Positions 33,954 through 45,624 are shown, counted from the first letter of the stretch. The stretch is 64,000 nucleotides of DNA from Nereocystis luetkeana (GCA_031213475.1 JARUPZ010000010.1:2051001-2115000); one strand, 5' to 3'. The notes: generated by a model not told the origin, from the sequence alone. Numbers and translations are program-made.

Positions 33954-35073
33954 CTGCTGAAAAACGCCTGCCATGTCATCTAGCAAGCCTTGCGCGAGGA
34001 CCATCTCCAAGGAAAGCTCTGGCGGTGCCTCTCGAATCTCGCCATTTTCGTCATCTGCTGCCGCCGCTCTATCTGACGTCTCTCTTCCCCCCAGCAACGC
34101 GCTTGTGTTAAGGGCGCCCATGTTGACATTGAGCAGGCAGAGGAGCGTGAAGATGTAGTCGTGCCTGGCCACGAAAGGGCGCGCTCGCAGCAGGGACCCG
34201 GTGGGGTTCAGCCTTTGCATAAGCCCTGTTTCGAATGCAAGCACAGCAGTAGACGACCGTTCGAGCAAAAAAAATAGTTTTTTTAGCCCGTTTTTTTTTT
34301 GGGGAGGGGGGGATCCCTGGGATTAGTGCGGGACAGCTACAGTCGTGGTAAAAAGGTTAGTCAGGACCGTCTCGGGAGGCTTACTTCTTATTTTAAGTCT
34401 ATTTTTATTTCGTTGTTTCCTCCCTTTGAATGTTTGGTACTTTCAAGTGCCCAACACTCGGGAGGATGTGGAGCGTCGCCTCTATTTCTGAAACGAGTTC
34501 AGGGCAAGAGCTGTAGCCCTTTAAACCCATCGGACGTAAATCTTTTATAACCCGCCGCTAGTTTACAAGGAGCGACAGCTTACCATCCGTGCAGTTTATT
34601 TTTTATTTTTATCGTTTTCTATCTTGCAGTCGCTGAGTTATAATATCTGTACAACTAAGACCAACGTACAATCGGTATGACCTCCGTTTAGCCCCTAACC
34701 CTCTCGCCCTTCCCCCTGACGTTCGATCGAACGTTAGTAGCCCACAACTCACCTCTCGCAATTTTTGCGCTTACCGAGAACGAACATATTTGGAGGCGCA
34801 CGAAAGGAGGCGATGACCAGCGTCCTCAAGCTTGACGCGATTCCCTGAGCGAGCGAGGCCTCGGCCCCAGCTTCTCCCCCCCCCCCCCCCTTCCCCCGTC
34901 TCTTGCATCCCCGCGCTTACGCCCTCTTCATGCGTCCATCCGTTCCCAGGTTGATTGTTCGAAGACGGACCCCTCCTGCGCGAAACAGTCCCGCGGGGGC
35001 TCGTCATTTATTTGCAATGAGAATTAAACACACACCTCTCGGCTGTGAGATCGAAGACTTCGTCGAAACTCAT
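33954..35073 (-). CDS. N-terminal four exons of an unidentified protein
   Basis: Minus-strand exons 35073-35036, 34975-34921, 34844-34775 and 34225-33954 join with consistent phases (2, 0, 1, then 0) at donors GTGTGT, GTAAGC, GTAAGC and GTACGG. The protein begins MSFDEVFDLTAERRGPSSNN. A hydrophobic, helical stretch follows (SLRTLVIASFRAPPNMFVLG, LMQRLNPTGSLLRARPFVAR, HDYIFTLLCLLNVNMGALNT), then an acidic linker and SLEMVLAQGLLDDMAGVFQQ. The helical part could be an alpha-solenoid or a membrane-associated segment. I do not recognise the family. The exon at 34775-34844 reads correctly only in the frame giving GIASSLRTLVIASF; the other open frame clashes in phase. The 3' part of the gene lies below 33,954 and is not resolved. 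Confidence 0.6.
34877..34890 (+). repeat. Poly-C tract in an intron
   Basis: A run of about 14 C's lies between the second and third exons of the minus-strand gene (G-rich on the sense strand), just upstream of an acceptor. Confidence 0.85.
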
Positions 35074-35309
35074 CACTGCAAGCTGCGCGTGATACTCCGA
35101 CCGTGCCTGCTACAGCTTCACTTGGTGAGTGCATTTACGGTTCGACTAGGGTCTGCGTTCGAGTTTGATTTTCACGCGAGATGTGCCGCCAACGTGGCTG
35201 CATGCGAAACAGAGTCTTGGACCGAACGCAACCCCCCCCCCACCCCCGTCATATCCGAAATTGCAGATAGCATGCAGCCTCGTGGAGTCCACAGATCGGC
35301 CGAGGCGGT

Positions 35310-35770
35310 GAAAAGTAAGATAGAGGCCGTGGACACCGAAGACGTCCGAGGCCCGAGCTACTACTAGCATTCGGAGAACCATGCGAGTTGGATGTTATCT
35401 CGTAGATCGGAGACCACCGGGGCCTAGGCTATTTCTATAGCATTCGGGAAATAATGTGAGCTTGGCTGCAGTTTCGTAGATTCGGCCACCTCCCAGGCCT
35501 GAGCTACTCTTGTAGCGTTCGGTCATTTCGGTGTAAAATCGTAGGTCGTCGATTTCCGAGGCCTGACCCAGCATCCGGGAAACTATGCCAGATGAATGTA
35601 GTTTCGTGGATCGGCGATCTCCGAGCCACGAGCCAGCATTCAGGAAACCCCGCGAGTTCGGTTGCACTTTTGTGGACCGGCCATCTCCAAGGCCTGAGCT
35701 ACCGTTCTGAATAAGAATATTCGACAAACTATGCTGGTCGAATGTGTTTTTATATATCGGTATTTCACGG
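35310..35770. repeat. Degenerate minisatellite, period about 65-80 bp
   Basis: About six diverged units each carry GTAGATCGGNNACCTCC-like sequence, RGGCCTGAGCTAC and AGCATTCRGGAAAC. On the minus strand they stay open for 137 codons and translate as SSGLGDGRSTK, SWLGDRRSTKLHSSG and similar units. Divergence between neighbouring units is high, so the array is old, unlike the 599-bp satellite. Confidence 0.75.
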
Positions 35771-36049
35771 CTCACCTGTGGCACAGAAGTCGTGCCTGCC
35801 GCACGCACTGGTCCAGGTATGGCAGGATTAGCCTAGGCACAAGCAATGTATCGCTCAGCATGTGTTGCCGGTAAAAATCCTGTCCAACGCGAGCGCACGG
35901 GAAGGTTGAGCTTACAGGGTATCTGCCTTGGCGGCTAGGCTGTCCTTGAGTGGTGGTATTAGTGGTCGGTAGGGGGGGGGAGCGGGGACGTACTCATTTG
36001 TTGCTTGCCTTAATCATTTGACAATTGACCACGCACCCCTTTCCAGACG

Positions 36050-36240
36050 GTGGGGGGGGGTGGGGTGTACTCGATAGGAGAGATGTACTCGATGTCATGC
36101 ATGGCCGTAGTCGTATGACCATAGACCCTCGCATCTCTACCGGGACGGAGCATGTCGGGTTTTCACCGCCTAGGCACGGTGGGGGGGGGAAAGGACAACA
36201 TATACTTGACCCCGATGACGTGCTAGCGATCGCGTAGCGG
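36050..36240 (+). repeat. G-tract dispersed repeat, copy 4
   Basis: G run, GTGTACTCGATAGGAGAG, a duplicated ATGTACTCGAT, CATGCATGGCCGTAGTCG, and GGGTTTTCACCGCCTAGGCA, then a second G run. Same orientation as the other copies. Confidence 0.75.
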
Positions 36241-36360
36241 TCTGAACTTGAACATACCTGATTTCCACTTAGCATGATACTCTCAAGATTAGCGAAGCGT
36301 ACTGAACTAAAAACAAATCTTGCTCCCATAACATTCGCATCAAATAGCACGATAATTGTA

Positions 36361-36755
36361 GAGTGCAGCTTCCTAGGCGGCGCCACGTCCTAAGCAGGAA
36401 CTGGGCAGCTCACGGTACACCAGCGGAGGCCAAGACCCACCGTGTTCTGAGTGGCGTAGTGGTACAAGTTCTGCATGAAGATGTGCACGCAGTGCACGGC
36501 GAGGTGGTCGCTATCCTCCAGAGGCGCCCGGTACTCATCGTATCCGCCACTGACGCCAATATCATCGGGCGCGCCGCTGTAAGGGCGTCTGCTGCCACCC
36601 TCAATGCCTTGGGCATGTCTTCCTTCCGAATCGCTACCCTGAGGTGTGGTTCCAATACAGCATTGCAGCAAGGCGCGTACCAACAGGGACAAATGAACCT
36701 TTCCAAGGTTTTACTTGTTCTGGAGGATATGATCGTTCCTTCGCAGAGAAACTTG
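36361..36755. other. Open in several frames, no gene assigned
   Basis: Between the repeats, frames stay open for about 100-210 codons on both strands (for example VVVQVLHEDVHAVHGEVVAI on the plus strand and AIRKEDMPKALRVAADALTA on the minus strand). The two strands cannot both be coding and no splice-bounded model or domain settles it. The longest frame reads on into the flanking repeat, which argues against it being a gene as it stands. Confidence 0.35.
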
Positions 36756-36760
36756 GTCAT

Positions 36761-36990
36761 CGGGGGGGGGGGGATTGACATGCATGGCTCTAGTCGTATG
36801 ACAATAGACCGTCACATCCCTACCATGCCAGTACGGAGCACGTTGGGTCTTCACCGACCAGACAGGCATTGCTTGCACCAAGCGCGGAGCGCCTGTGAGG
36901 TGTTGGGCGCGAACGGTGATCTGCACCCTACTGAGAACGAGGGGGGGGGGGTACTCGATACCATGCATGGCCGTAGTCGTATTACCATAG
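36761..36990 (+). repeat. G-tract dispersed repeat, copies 5 and 6
   Basis: Copy 5 (36761-36941) has the G run, GACATGCATGGCTCTAGTCG, TCTTCACCGACCAGACAGGC and GAGCGCCTGTGAGGTG. Copy 6 follows at once with a new G run and TACTCGATACCATGCATGGC, ending near 36990. Both are in plus orientation. Confidence 0.8.
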
Positions 36991-38167
36991 ACTCGTGAGG
37001 GGGTAGGGAATTGTCGATCCTTAACGTGTTTAGGTCTGTACCCACGGTTTTGAAGACAATCGACTGCTTGGGAATTGTGTAGGATACGTTTTCCAGCAGT
37101 GAAAGGAAATGCATTCTGGAGATTTGAGTATTCTGTTGTCTCCTCGAAGAGCATTGTTCGAAATATTTTTGCCGCTGGGTAAAGAATGGCGCTATCAACA
37201 GTGTAAGCCGACCGTCGCGTCTATGACCGAACACAGCATATTTGAGGAAAACATAAACGTCTCGAGAGGGTAGCTGTTTCTGGTACCGAAGCGCTCTCTA
37301 TGTCACTCCGTTCTTCTCTATCTGTTGGGTACAAAAGAGACCTCGACAAGACCATCCGTTGCACTTTTGGTCTCAAGGTCATCTTGCTCTTCATGCGCAA
37401 CGTTGATACAGGCGCTGCAGCGAAGGTGAAGGCATGATTACTTCCCTCTATGGAGATGTTCGACGCATCGTTTGAGGCTTAGAAACAGAACACATAAGTC
37501 CCACCGACGCTTCTCACTCCACCCTGTTAGCACGTATCGTAACCTCAACACCGAGGTGCTTCTTAACAGAATAGGGGGCGCGGGGTTTCATCGAGCTTCT
37601 TCGTTGGTACGGTATCTTCGATGCTTATCCTTACAGGATACCCAGTGTTCAATATGTTGGTTGTTCGGTGTCCGTACTGCTGTAGTACAACTCAGCTTTA
37701 GGACAAAAGGTGGAGGCTGTTCGACGCCATTAGATAGAGGTGTGAGGTACTTGCCTCCCCTCTTCGCTCATCCTGGAAAAAAACAGGATGCTGCTCCCTC
37801 TCGCCTTGCGGAGAAAACAAGCACACGTGGAGAGCCACGGACAGCTTCTCGATTACTCTTGAGCGCAGGGTTATTTCCAACAAGCTATCCTGCAGGGCGC
37901 ATGGATACAAGGCGTGGCACGAGGTTTAAGCCATGAAGGGGCGGATAGGGTACGCAATTAAGAAGACACGACGAAGGAAGGATCGCACGCGGTCCGCGAA
38001 CGCAATGGATGCCCCTTTGCCTGACAACAAAGGGCGTCTGCGCTCGCAAGTGAAAAGCCAGGGACATATCTTCAGATGAACGCTCTTCATGGTACAAAAT
38101 GACGACGCGCCACTCGACGCGCCCTTAGCGCTACATCTCCAGAGCCCTACACGGGAAGCTCTCGCAG
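36991..38167. other. No recognisable gene
   Basis: A 154-codon plus-strand frame (37472-37936) and smaller minus-strand frames have no domain and no convincing splice sites. This is the 3' flank of the minus-strand gene ending at 38168. Confidence 0.4.
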
Positions 38168-41100
38168 TCATTTACTGCGACCCTTTCGGCCTTTTTCCTC
38201 CCGAATAGGCTTGATTGATGCCTGAAATACGGCAGGAGAAGAGCTTACCATTTCGGTACTGAACTCGTCCACCGAGAACAGGGCCAAATCTTCCCCGGTG
38301 GCCACCCCACCGCCACGAACACTTCTGCACGCGTCACTCTCCCCCGCGAAGTAAGAAGCCGGGTGTGTGAAGCCTCGCACTAGACGGCACAGCTGAAGAA
38401 CCAAAGGTTTTTCGTGCTGACGGCAAACCTGCAGCAGCGAAAGAGTAGGCCAGAACTCGGGTTTTCAAGAAGAAGGGCAAGGGAAAAACAACCATTACTG
38501 CTGTCCTCGCCATATTTTTTCTGCGGTACCTCGAATCACACGTATCATTAAATACATATTTTTCTGGCTGGCGAGGTGGGGCTGGTAGTGGCTTTAGTTT
38601 TCCAGAGTATTCTCGGTACCGTGCTAATGGTACTGGCTGCCTCGGTATCATGGTGTGCTCATCAGGGTGGCCTGTTGTGATGGGTGCTAAATTAATCAGA
38701 AGTCTCTTGTCGCGAGCGCGCCTGGTTAAGTTCCAAACACCGTGGTGCGGACCTAAAACCAAAGCAGTTTCAGAATGCATCTTGCGACGGTTCTGTTCAT
38801 GATAGTGTTCCGGCTACGTAGTCGTGGCCGCAGCATTCGCTCTTTTTCGCGAGTCAGTGCGTGAAACCGGCTCGTCTTGATTATTAATTACTACTACCAG
38901 ACACAGCGCATGGTCGATCCTCCCGTGGCGGACACATGTCAACATCGATTCTATCACGGCAGCGCCTTCAGATGCCCCTGGTACGCTTGGCCATGTTTTT
39001 CATCGTTCGTGAGTTTCTCAAAAGACTTTGGCCACAATCAACGACACAAGGTTTACCTACCGCGTGCATTTGCATACCCACGAGTGTGAGGTTTCAGCCG
39101 TCTAAGACAGAGGTAGAAATTGGGGGGGTATATAGCCCCGCGCGTTCATTTGATATTCTCTCCAGAACAGAAATAAAGACGCGTATACGAGCGCCCCACT
39201 CAACTTCTGTTGGCCGTCTCGCTACATGTACGAACACCATCAATCGAATATCACGACTGTTTAAGGGTTGGCAAATGCAGAACGAGGACTAACTGACCAG
39301 CTCGTGCTCCCACTGCGCCACGGCTCCCTCTCCCGGCTTGCGGCTTTGGACGAGCTCGGTCGCGTAGGTTTTCCCGTCTTCGAGGACTCCCACTACCTGC
39401 GATGGCAGTATTAGGCAGGTCGCTTCACGTATTGCAGGCAGAAAAGCCCTTACGAACACGTGATACATTTCTTACGCTTTTCGCTCTTTGAGGATATCAT
39501 ATGATGTCTGTCTACCGAAGTCAAGCTAAAGACATCTACCGAAAGGGAAGTGCCGGCCTAGTGTAGCAGCAGCAAAAGTTCCAGTCACGTTGCAATTTGC
39601 AACAAGTGCGCTCACCGAATCTAGAGCGAGGCCCCTATCGCCACGGGTCAGTTCCAGCAGATCCTCAGTCTTGAGCTTCCAGGCCCAAGAGTTGTTTTGG
39701 GTCGGGCGTTTGATCGGTCGAGCGGCAGTCGGTTGTAAATGTTTGCAGTCAACCATTGCCTAATCGTTCGGTCTTGGGTTAGATTGATCAACCGGTGGGT
39801 TTACTCGTCGGCGGCCGGTTCATGGGGCGCGTCAGGGGTGCTGAGAGAAAGCTTGATAGCAGGGTGAGGCCAAGTGTGGAGTACAAACGCGGGAGACGCA
39901 CGCGAGAATGGCGCAAGCCAGGAGAAAACCAGAGCAACAAAACGGAGCATTAGAAAAAAAGCAAGTGTTCGTATCGTGGTGACGGGTGAGCGCATGGGGA
40001 AACGGACTGAAAATACGCTATTTTCATCTGGTGCAGGCCAAAAGGTAACCCGCCCCAACGTTTGTCTGTAACCCCATGGTACTTGTAGATCGTGCACCTT
40101 GTAGCTCCAAGCCCTAGCCAGTAGTAGAAGCATCGACTTGTGCAGCTCCGGTTCCTGCGTAGCGGCCAGGGCAGAATTGCAGTGGAAAAGGGACCAATCC
40201 GAACGGTCCATAAGTAACCTATATGGGTGCACCCTCCTGCCTGCATGGAAAATCCAAGCGAACGACGAGCTAGTCTAAAAGAGTGGTTGATATACTGGAC
40301 GAATCGACCTTGCCCATCATAACGCACATCAGGTGTGAATGCTCAACTTTTTATAGCGCTCTACAGCTAGTGCAGTCTTTAACATGTCAGGGCAAGGGAC
40401 CCGGCCCATGAGATGGGGATTCAAGAATTAATCAAATACATCTATTTCGACATACCTGGTACAAGTTTCCGCTCTCACAACGTTATTCGCAGATGCGCAT
40501 TGCAGACGAGTCGGTTGGCTGCTGCTGTGTTATTTTTTTTTTTGAACATACGGTTCCGCCCGTGACAACGTCACAAGTCGATGCTAGGGAGGAATCCGTA
40601 GGAGTATGCACATATCGTTGTGTGTCGGCGGCGCCAAATAGCGCAGACTATACACCCGACAGCCAATTAAACGTGGGAGCGGTTCCAAGCACACAATACC
40701 CTGTAGTATTGGTAAGCAGCATGCCTACCTGTTCCAGGCCGTCTCCTTGCTCCCCCCCTAGGTAATCATCGAACCACTCGCTTACACCCTGTAAGGCAGT
40801 CCGGACTTCTTGCTTCGTGCGGGCATCCCCCGAGCCAGACTGGGAAAGGTTTTGCATTGGGCAGGACAGGGTATCAGATTCAATATATCGCCATCCACAA
40901 GCACATACCGGTAATATAACACGAAACATTATATTTCTAACATAGACCATGTGTCTGATAGCGTATTACGATGCTCCGTATTGACGATTATTTGGGCGCC
41001 ATCAGGAGACAGAATCTGCCAACGAGGGGTGGTTCCACTGCTGTGTGCCGACTTGCGTTCCTTTCCAGTGCCCGTGGCAAATCGGCACTATTAGGCCCCT

Positions 41101-42243
41101 GTTCGAAATGTAGCTGAATCAGGTCCAATCCGTACCGGCTCATCTCTTTCCTCATGTATGGTGACGCCCAGCCCAAACCGGCTTTGTATTGTATCAGGTA
41201 CCAGGTACGATACGCAGACATCGTCGCACTAAGGGCACATGCTTATCGGCTCTTGTTATTGGGGTGGCACTCACGAGATTGGCCAGGATGGCGAGGACGT
41301 CTAGCTTGGTGTCTTTATCGGACACCAGCTCATTTTGGCAGTTGAGAAGCTTGCTCACCAGGACGTGCAGCGTATTGTCCACGAAAAAGTCCTGTTGTTC
41401 AGGGGACACGTATCAACTTAGAACGCCGTGTTCGCGTACAAGCCTTGATATAATAACGCATCCACAGGCGCCCAAACTTCAAACCGGTACCTTCAACGGC
41501 AAACTCTTTATGCCAGTGTTGGCCTGTACTACTTAGGCACACCAGTAGCAAGTCCTTCTCAGCCAAGTTCCTTTTTTGAAGCTTGTTAGCACCACAGCCT
41601 AGCCGTGCATGACGTGGGTGCTATCGCAAAATACTGAAGCATTTCCCAGGGATTGGTCCAGACAGGGCTATGTACACGGGTCACGACAATAGATCTGTCG
41701 TTGGATGTTTATCAGAACAGCCTGAATGACCCATGACGGCGTAAGTTCCCAGCTTCTGTGTTTTCACCATGTGTCAGGTATTCAGTCACCGAATCGAGAT
41801 GCTCTCCGTCTGAAAAGAGACCAAAAAGAGAAACACGACCAGGACACTACTGCAGTTCGTACGATTCGCGCATGCAGCGCACGTTTCGGGGAGGTACCAC
41901 TAGTTCTGGTGGGGTACGTCGCCAGAAAGCGACATTGTGCCAGGAGGCGATGATTACATGGGCATCCGTGCGATTGCAGAGTCGCTTCCACGCAGGGCGT
42001 AGTTCATGCACACGTCTACAATAAATGAATTTGTTCTCCGACAAGCCCGCAGCCTGCCGGACATCGCACTGGGTCACATCCGGCTTCTCTACGTAGCGAC
42101 ACTCAACAGTCATATTATGGCAGAATATGATTAATGCCGCTTATAGAATACCAGGTACACGTACCTTGGGTTTGCTCTGGCTCAAGGCTACCAGAGCTGA
42201 TAGATCTGCGGGTTTCGATAACATAGCCGCATTCAGCTGCCAC
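38168..42243 (-). CDS. 3' part of a multi-exon gene, armadillo-like helical segment, unidentified
   Basis: Exons supported by splice sites, 5' to 3' on the minus strand: 42243-42165, about 42088-42000, 41391-41275, 40839-40729, 39675-39616, 39396-39298 and 38392-38168 (stop). From 41391 onward every exon is a multiple of three and every junction is phase 0. Donors include GTGAGT, GTAGGC and GTGAGC; that of the 99-bp exon is the weaker GTCAGT. Sequences include DFFVDNTLHVLVSKLLNCQN ending LDVLAILANL (armadillo-like), EVRTALQGVSEWFDDYLGGE, VVGVLEDGKTYATELVQSRK (perhaps the edge of a C2-like domain) and a basic tail IREEKGRKGRSK. A further coding-like piece near 41180-41080 (GLGWASPYMRKEMSRYGLDL) has no clean splice phase. 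The family is not recognised and the 5' end is missing. Confidence 0.55.
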
Positions 42244-43066
42244 CTGCATGATGCACACAGTCAGAACCAGGGGTAAAAGTTGCAGTTTGACAACCGATGC
42301 TGCCTTTACCGCTGCACTTACCGTTGGGTTGCTGTTTGCATGGGTTAGTGATAAAAAACAGAAGAACGCACTACGGATTGTAGTGGCAACTTCCAATTGT
42401 CTCTAGAGTCCATACTATTAATACTGTGCCCGCCGATCTTATTTATCAACCTGCGACGATCTTTTTGCCGTACTTTTGTGATCGTAATAATAGTACCAGG
42501 TACGAGGTATATACCGTGGCGGGCAACGGCGGTATTTCTGTTTCGAAGGTGATACCAGGTCGACCTTTTTGGGTTATGCAACACAAAACAATGGAACGGT
42601 TCAGTACGGCTGTAGCGTGGCACGTGGCATTTTTGGCCACGTTAGTCTTGGGGGACAGGCCGACGGCAAGATATAAACCTGGTGCATGCATGCGCGATAT
42701 CTTTGTGCTGGATCGTCCACTCGTTTGCCATCATATCTATTCTGCCGTAGTCGAAAGTGCACACGGTCTGTACCTGGTACCGATAACTGACCGCACCTCG
42801 CTCCTAACTTGGATGTATTCACGGTACTGTCCCTCATGACTCCCATCCAAGCTCGAAGAATACCGCAGGATCCGGTGAAGGGGACACGCAAGACCAAGGA
42901 GTCGAGTCGTGGTGCTCGTAGGTACTCGTACTCGTAGCTCGAAAAAATCACCGGTTACACCTTTTGCGATAGTTGGCAAAACGCCTTTTCGTCACTACAA
43001 GAACTATTGATTCTTCCAACCAATGCGTCGTACAGGGACAGGTAGTGCCCGTAGCGCACAGGAGCG
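42244..43066. other. No recognisable gene; TACCWGGTA motifs
   Basis: A possible short upstream exon of the minus-strand gene ends at an AACG|GTAAGT donor near 42322. Otherwise only short frames and motif copies near 42493, 42555, 42675 and 42771. Confidence 0.4.
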
Positions 43067-43453
43067 ATGAAGATAGGTCTTCCGTACAGGTGCTTCCGTG
43101 CAACTGGGTTGTTTGTCGTTGGGTATGTCCTAGCTCCGTATGCTGGTCACAACTTGGCATTGGGTGCCACCGTCGACTCCTCAAGGACTGTTGGAACAAT
43201 GTACACAGAAGACCTGTCCCTTGAAAGACTTGGGCAGCACCATGTTGCAGCAAAGTTCTTGTTCCGCTCCGAGTGGGTACCACAAGACAGGCACCGCTGC
43301 CAGGACCACGAGGACTGGCTGGGACAGAAGCTGGGGACTGATGCCACGGCGAGGAAAGAGGGCGAAGGGAAGCTGTGCCACTTCGAAGCCGTCTTTCCCA
43401 GGGCAATCGGTGTTCTGCTCGACAAATTCAAGGCGAGTTGCTGTTTTTCTTGA
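43067..43453 (+). CDS. Hypothetical ORF, 128 codons
   Basis: An ATG-initiated plus-strand frame with balanced composition (VAAKFLFRSEWVPQDRHRCQ, DHEDWLGQKLGTDATARKEG, FEAVFPRAIGVLLDKFK). The complementary strand is also open, with less protein-like composition. No domain is recognised. Its position 0.9 kb from a copia fragment suggests it may be part of a mobile element, but nothing in the sequence proves this. No splice partner was found. Confidence 0.35.
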   Translation: MKIGLPYRCFRATGLFVVGYVLAPYAGHNLALGATVDSSRTVGTMYTEDLSLERLGQHHVAAKFLFRSEWVPQDRHRCQDHEDWLGQKLGTDATARKEGEGKLCHFEAVFPRAIGVLLDKFKASCCFS

Positions 43454-43533
43454 CTCTCGATGTCGACTGCATGCCCCCGTGTACGCAGTTCGAGACGAGA
43501 CAACTTGTGTCCGTTTTTTTTTTTGTGATGGTA

Positions 43534-43926
43534 TCATTTTTTGAATAGCTCCGTCAGGACGTACGTGAGGTCAGGATGGAATCGACTGCCTGCCACGAGC
43601 AGCCGTTCAAATTTGGTGCTGGTTCGTACATAGCATATGATCTGAGTAGTCGGTGGGGCTGAGGCCTCAATACCCGCCAATACCGGTACACTAGTCTTAT
43701 CTGCGATGCAGGGCGAATGGACACGAGAGGTGTTTGTGCGTCTCATTAGCCTCATCGCAATTAGACAAGACGTATTTTTCGTGATCGGTGTGGACCTCCA
43801 GAATCGGTCCGTGACACAATGACACACGCCCGAGAGTCGACCCGCACGCCCAAAAGTCGCAGATTTCTGATCATGGTTCAAGATGCGCCACTCCCACACT
43901 CGACCGCTGCACGTATTGCAAAACAT
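43534..43926 (-). CDS. Hypothetical ORF, 130 codons (weak)
   Basis: A minus-strand frame whose C-terminal part (VPVLAGIEASAPPTTQIICY, FERLLVAGSRFHPDLTYVLT, ELFKK) looks protein-like. The N-terminal part is Cys/Arg-rich and less so. No domain. It could be a terminal exon or chance. Confidence 0.25.
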   Translation of the reverse strand: MFCNTCSGRVWEWRILNHDQKSATFGRAGRLSGVCHCVTDRFWRSTPITKNTSCLIAMRLMRRTNTSRVHSPCIADKTSVPVLAGIEASAPPTTQIICYVRTSTKFERLLVAGSRFHPDLTYVLTELFKK

Positions 43927-44254
43927 GTGAAAACAAGAGCTACGATACAGCAGTAGACACCGCCACGATGCGTACCACAGGTTTTCCCAACTCCTCTTTC
44001 GCCCTCAAACCATCGAAACACAAGGAAAATAATATGCAGCTATGCTATAGTGGGGAGGGGGAGGAGCGCCTGCTATGTTGACCTAAGTTACGACTACGAA
44101 GGAGGGAGAGAGAAGAGGAGGTCGAAGATAATACGTGGGATGTAGAAGAAAAAGGAGAAAACTGAAACAAACAGCAGGAACCACCACTAGCAGCAGCAGC
44201 AGCAAGCTGAAGGAGACAATACAACAGCAGAGCAGGCGACATCGGGCGCTGTAG

Positions 44255-45035
44255 GAACTACCGAAGTGGAAGGAGGTTTTTCTCATCAAGGAAAAGCCGC
44301 AAACGGTCGACTCTCTCGAATTGTACAACAAAGCCCTCGTAATCCCTACCGGACAGCGCTTGGTTCGGTTCAAGGCGGACAAAGGCACGGAATTCATGAG
44401 TAGGGTTTCCCGCCAGTACTGTCTCGACATTGGGGTCAAGTTAGAATTTGCTTCCACCAACACCCATCAGCAAATCGGAGCGAACGAGCGCGCAGGCAAG
44501 ACGGTTGCTGAAATCGTGTCCTGTTTGCTTGCGGATTCGGGTCTACCGAAGTTACTCTGCGGGGAGTTGATGCTAACGGCTGTCTACCTGAGCAACTGGG
44601 TTCCACATGCGGCGCTGAACAATGAGACACCATACAAGGCACTCTACGGCAAGGAGGCTTACCTCGGGAACCTTCGGGTGATCGGGGCTAGGGCGTTCGT
44701 GCATGTAGAGACTCACACCAAGAAGCTGGATCACCGTGATTGGGAGGGATACCTCGTGGGATACAGCATGGACAGCAAGTCGTTTCGGGTCTACAATCCA
44801 GATATGAGACGTGTGCGTGAGAGTCGGAATGTGATCTTTATTGAGATGCCGTCTGCCATGCCTCGTCCAAATGTTAGTGGTTTCGACGAAGGAGAGTCCA
44901 CGTATGACGACTACGACGATCTGGTGCGAGATGTGCGAAACTACACTTTTAACCAAGATATCAGTTCGCCTTCCTCTGACCCAGTCGTTGCAGACCCGTC
45001 AGCGCGTGATCTTCTAGAACAAACTCGTGAGATAA
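44255..45035 (+). pseudogene. Ty1/copia integrase fragment
   Basis: Open from 44255, with the first ATG at 44321. It encodes the C-terminal two thirds of a copia-type integrase: LVRFKADKGTEFMS carries the second catalytic Asp, and NTHQQIGANERAGKTVAEIV carries the catalytic Glu about 35 residues later. Then come the usual LLCGELMLTAVYLSNWVPHA block (WxEA-type helix), the YGKEAYLGNLRVIGARAFVH block, and the YLVGYSMDSKSFRVYNP C-terminal motif. The first catalytic Asp and the zinc-binding HHCC region are missing upstream. After about 45035 the frame runs into an inverted RNase H fragment, so this is a broken element. The sequence is still open and may be fairly young. Confidence 0.88.
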
Positions 45036-45167
45036 CCCCGTTCCCCAGTTGGAGTCCGAGAAGGCTGTGAGATCGAAGCCTCCTTTCTTGTAGACGATGG
45101 TGAAGTGGGGAACGGTCCAAACCACGTTTTTGGTCATGTTAACGGCGCCAGTTGACGCGCGGAGCAC
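45036..45167 (-). pseudogene. Ty1/copia RNase H fragment, inverted
   Basis: On the minus strand the frame reads VPHFTIVYKKGGFDLTAFSD then SNWGTG, the copia RNase H entry (usually GLxYxxG...LxGYSDADWAG). In an intact copia element this lies downstream of integrase and reverse transcriptase on the same strand. Here it faces the integrase fragment with no reverse transcriptase between them, so the element has been rearranged by inversion and deletion. Confidence 0.7.
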
Positions 45168-45299
45168 CTTGACACCTGCGGGGGGAACCGCGTCGTCTAA
45201 AGCGCCAAGATGAAGGTTACGCCAATCGTGTCATTCTAACATTCGTTGAGTTTCTTGGTCGAGCGGAGCGGGGAGAAAACGCGTGATCGGTTCTTCGTA

Positions 45300-45620
45300 A
45301 AGACCATACATGTCCCGCATCTTTGCTACAGCACTCATATCCGGTTGCAGTCATTCCCCGAAAGACACGGCAGGCTCGTCATCATCAATCGGTTCAGCAC
45401 TCAGATCCGGCGGCAAAACTTCCTCGAAAGACACAGCGGGCTTGTTATCAACCGCAAAGCGCACGACACCGCTGTCGGCGGGTGAAAAACTATCATGCGA
45501 AATGGGAACGACACCGCTATCGGTGGGCGGCAAACCAGGAAAAGCATGGCCAGGGTGGGGAAACTGGCCAGGTGTAGCAGGCAGCCTGACTGTACACGAA
45601 ACGTACTTGTTTGTTGGTTC
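45300..45620 (-). CDS. ORF with internal acidic repeats (hypothetical)
   Basis: A minus-strand frame of 60 codons (45351-45533) translates as repeated units: PTDSGVVPISHDS then PADSGVVRFAVDN, and KPAVSFEEVLPPDLSAEPID then EPAVSFGE. At DNA level the units CCGAAAGACACGGCAGGCT / TCGAAAGACACAGCGGGCT and CGACACCGCTRTCGG recur about 60 bp apart. This could be a spacer region of the copia polyprotein or a short repeat-bearing host exon. Confidence 0.35.
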
Positions 45621-45624
45621 GAAA

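Noticed and set aside
34771-34844. Frame NRVKLEDAGHRLLSCASKYV for the 70-bp exon
   Set aside because: It ends in phase 2, which does not fit the next exon (needs phase 1). The frame giving GIASSLRTLVIASF fits both neighbours.
36363-36998. 211-codon plus-strand frame as a gene
   Set aside because: Its 3' third is translated G-tract repeat, and the complementary strand is open with equally protein-like sequence.
38222-38248. A 27-bp intron (GTAAGC...TTTCAG) near the end of the minus-strand gene
   Set aside because: Too short for a normal spliceosomal intron, and its length is a multiple of three with no stop, so reading through to the TGA at 38168 is simpler.
44045-44242. Minus-strand signal-peptide-like frame (MSPALLLYCLLQLAAAA)
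   Set aside because: The hydrophobic run comes from a CAG/GCA microsatellite, and the frame has no downstream domain.
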